Assembly: GCA_033720815.1 (NCBI GenBank)
Contig: JAWWBT010000142.1
Location: 1 to 5,537 of the forward strand
Direction of reading: 5' to 3'
DNA length: 5,537 nucleotides
Source of the DNA: JAWWBS01 sp033720815
Lineage (GTDB): Bacteria > Pseudomonadota > Gammaproteobacteria > Natronospirales > JAJUFS01
This document shows positions 5,221-5,537 of this stretch, one piece after another. Made by a program: the position numbers and the translations under genes. The stretch's first letter is position 1. Each line of letters begins with the position of its first letter. The notes under the pieces are model-generated. The model worked only from the letters and a program-made list of their open reading frames with translations. It did no database searches and was not told the origin of the DNA.

Positions 5221-5537
5221 GTGGCAACAATTCGCCCCGCAACGCTTGCCGATCTCGATGCGCTACTGGCGCTGGAACGGGACTGCTTTGCCTCTGACCG
5301 GCTCTCCCGCCGCAGCTTCCGCCACATGCTTACCCAGGCGCACGCCGACCTGCTGGTGCATGCCAATGACTCGCTCCTCGGTTACGCACTACTGCTGCAT
5401 CATCGTGGCACGCAGTTGGGACGACTGTATTCCATTGCCGTTCATCCCGCTGCACGCGGCCAGGGAACCGGCCGTGCACTGCTGCGCGCCGTTGAAGCAA
5501 TCGCCATCGAACGCGGCTGCAGTTCCATTCGCCTGGA
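5221..5537 (+). CDS. GNAT-family N-acetyltransferase (N-terminal part, runs off right edge)
   Basis: The first 105 codons of a GNAT acetyltransferase are visible; such enzymes move an acetyl group from acetyl-CoA to an amine. It opens with the usual first strand and helix (IRPATLADLDALLALERDCF, 4-23), then DRLSRRSFRHML (26-37), a central strand LLGYALLLH (52-60), and motif A with the acetyl-CoA pyrophosphate loop, YSIAVHPAARGQGTGRALL (70-88; the R-G-Q-G-T-G signature is residues 79-84). The start is GTG at 5221 with GAGGG (5207-5211) 9 bases upstream; no ATG in this frame fits better. The 'DRLSRRSFR' N-terminus recalls proteobacterial proteins in which a GNAT domain is fused to a peptidase-C39-like (DUF3335) domain, often beside a RimK-type ATP-grasp gene, but that half would lie outside the window. 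The acceptor substrate is unknown. Confidence 0.88.
   Translation, partial: MATIRPATLADLDALLALERDCFASDRLSRRSFRHMLTQAHADLLVHANDSLLGYALLLHHRGTQLGRLYSIAVHPAARGQGTGRALLRAVEAIAIERGCSSIRL

Noticed and set aside
5076..5366. Minus-strand open frame of 96 codons opposite the GNAT start
   Set aside because: It is Ser/Arg-rich and antisense to a clear GNAT domain; it has no domain features.

Overview
The window is a GC-rich stretch of bacterial chromosome with six protein genes, two of them cut by the window edges. The gene set (SAICAR synthase of about 300 residues, SrkA/YihE kinase, CusB/CusC-type metal efflux parts, a GNAT protein of a proteobacterial type) points to a gammaproteobacterium. I cannot name the genus from the sequence.

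Layout. (1) 1-2096, minus strand: the promoter-proximal end of a heavy-metal (probably copper/silver) RND efflux operon. In order of transcription it has a small exported protein rich in Cys, His and Met (2096-1677), a TolC/CusC-family outer-membrane channel (1602-343) and the N-terminal part of a CusB-type periplasmic adaptor with an added heavy-metal-binding domain (346 to beyond base 1). Channel and adaptor overlap by ATGA. The inner-membrane pump (CusA type) is expected just outside the left edge. (2) 2097-2280: a divergent intergenic region with weak promoter-like and repeat signals. (3) 2281-3183, plus strand: purC, closed by a strong intrinsic terminator at 3208-3236. (4) 3240-4034, minus strand: a BtuF-like substrate-binding-fold protein with no signal peptide. 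(5) 4057-5094, plus strand: srkA, divergent from the previous gene with only 22 bases between the start codons. (6) 5095-5220: an intergenic region with a promoter-like pair of hexamers and a perfect 20-base palindrome. (7) 5221 to the right edge, plus strand: the N-terminal part of a GNAT acetyltransferase that may be the front half of a GNAT/peptidase-C39-like fusion.

How the genes work together. The left third forms one functional unit: an exported metal-binding protein, an outer-membrane duct and a periplasmic adaptor should together move metal ions from the periplasm to the outside. purC is a housekeeping purine gene that happens to be divergent from it. The BtuF-like gene and srkA share a very tight divergent start region, but their functions have no obvious link. 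I see no insertion sequence, CRISPR array, tRNA, rRNA, phage or toxin gene, and no clearly new multi-gene system. The points most worth a second look are the small metal-rich protein, the unexported BtuF-like protein, and the two palindromes at gene starts.
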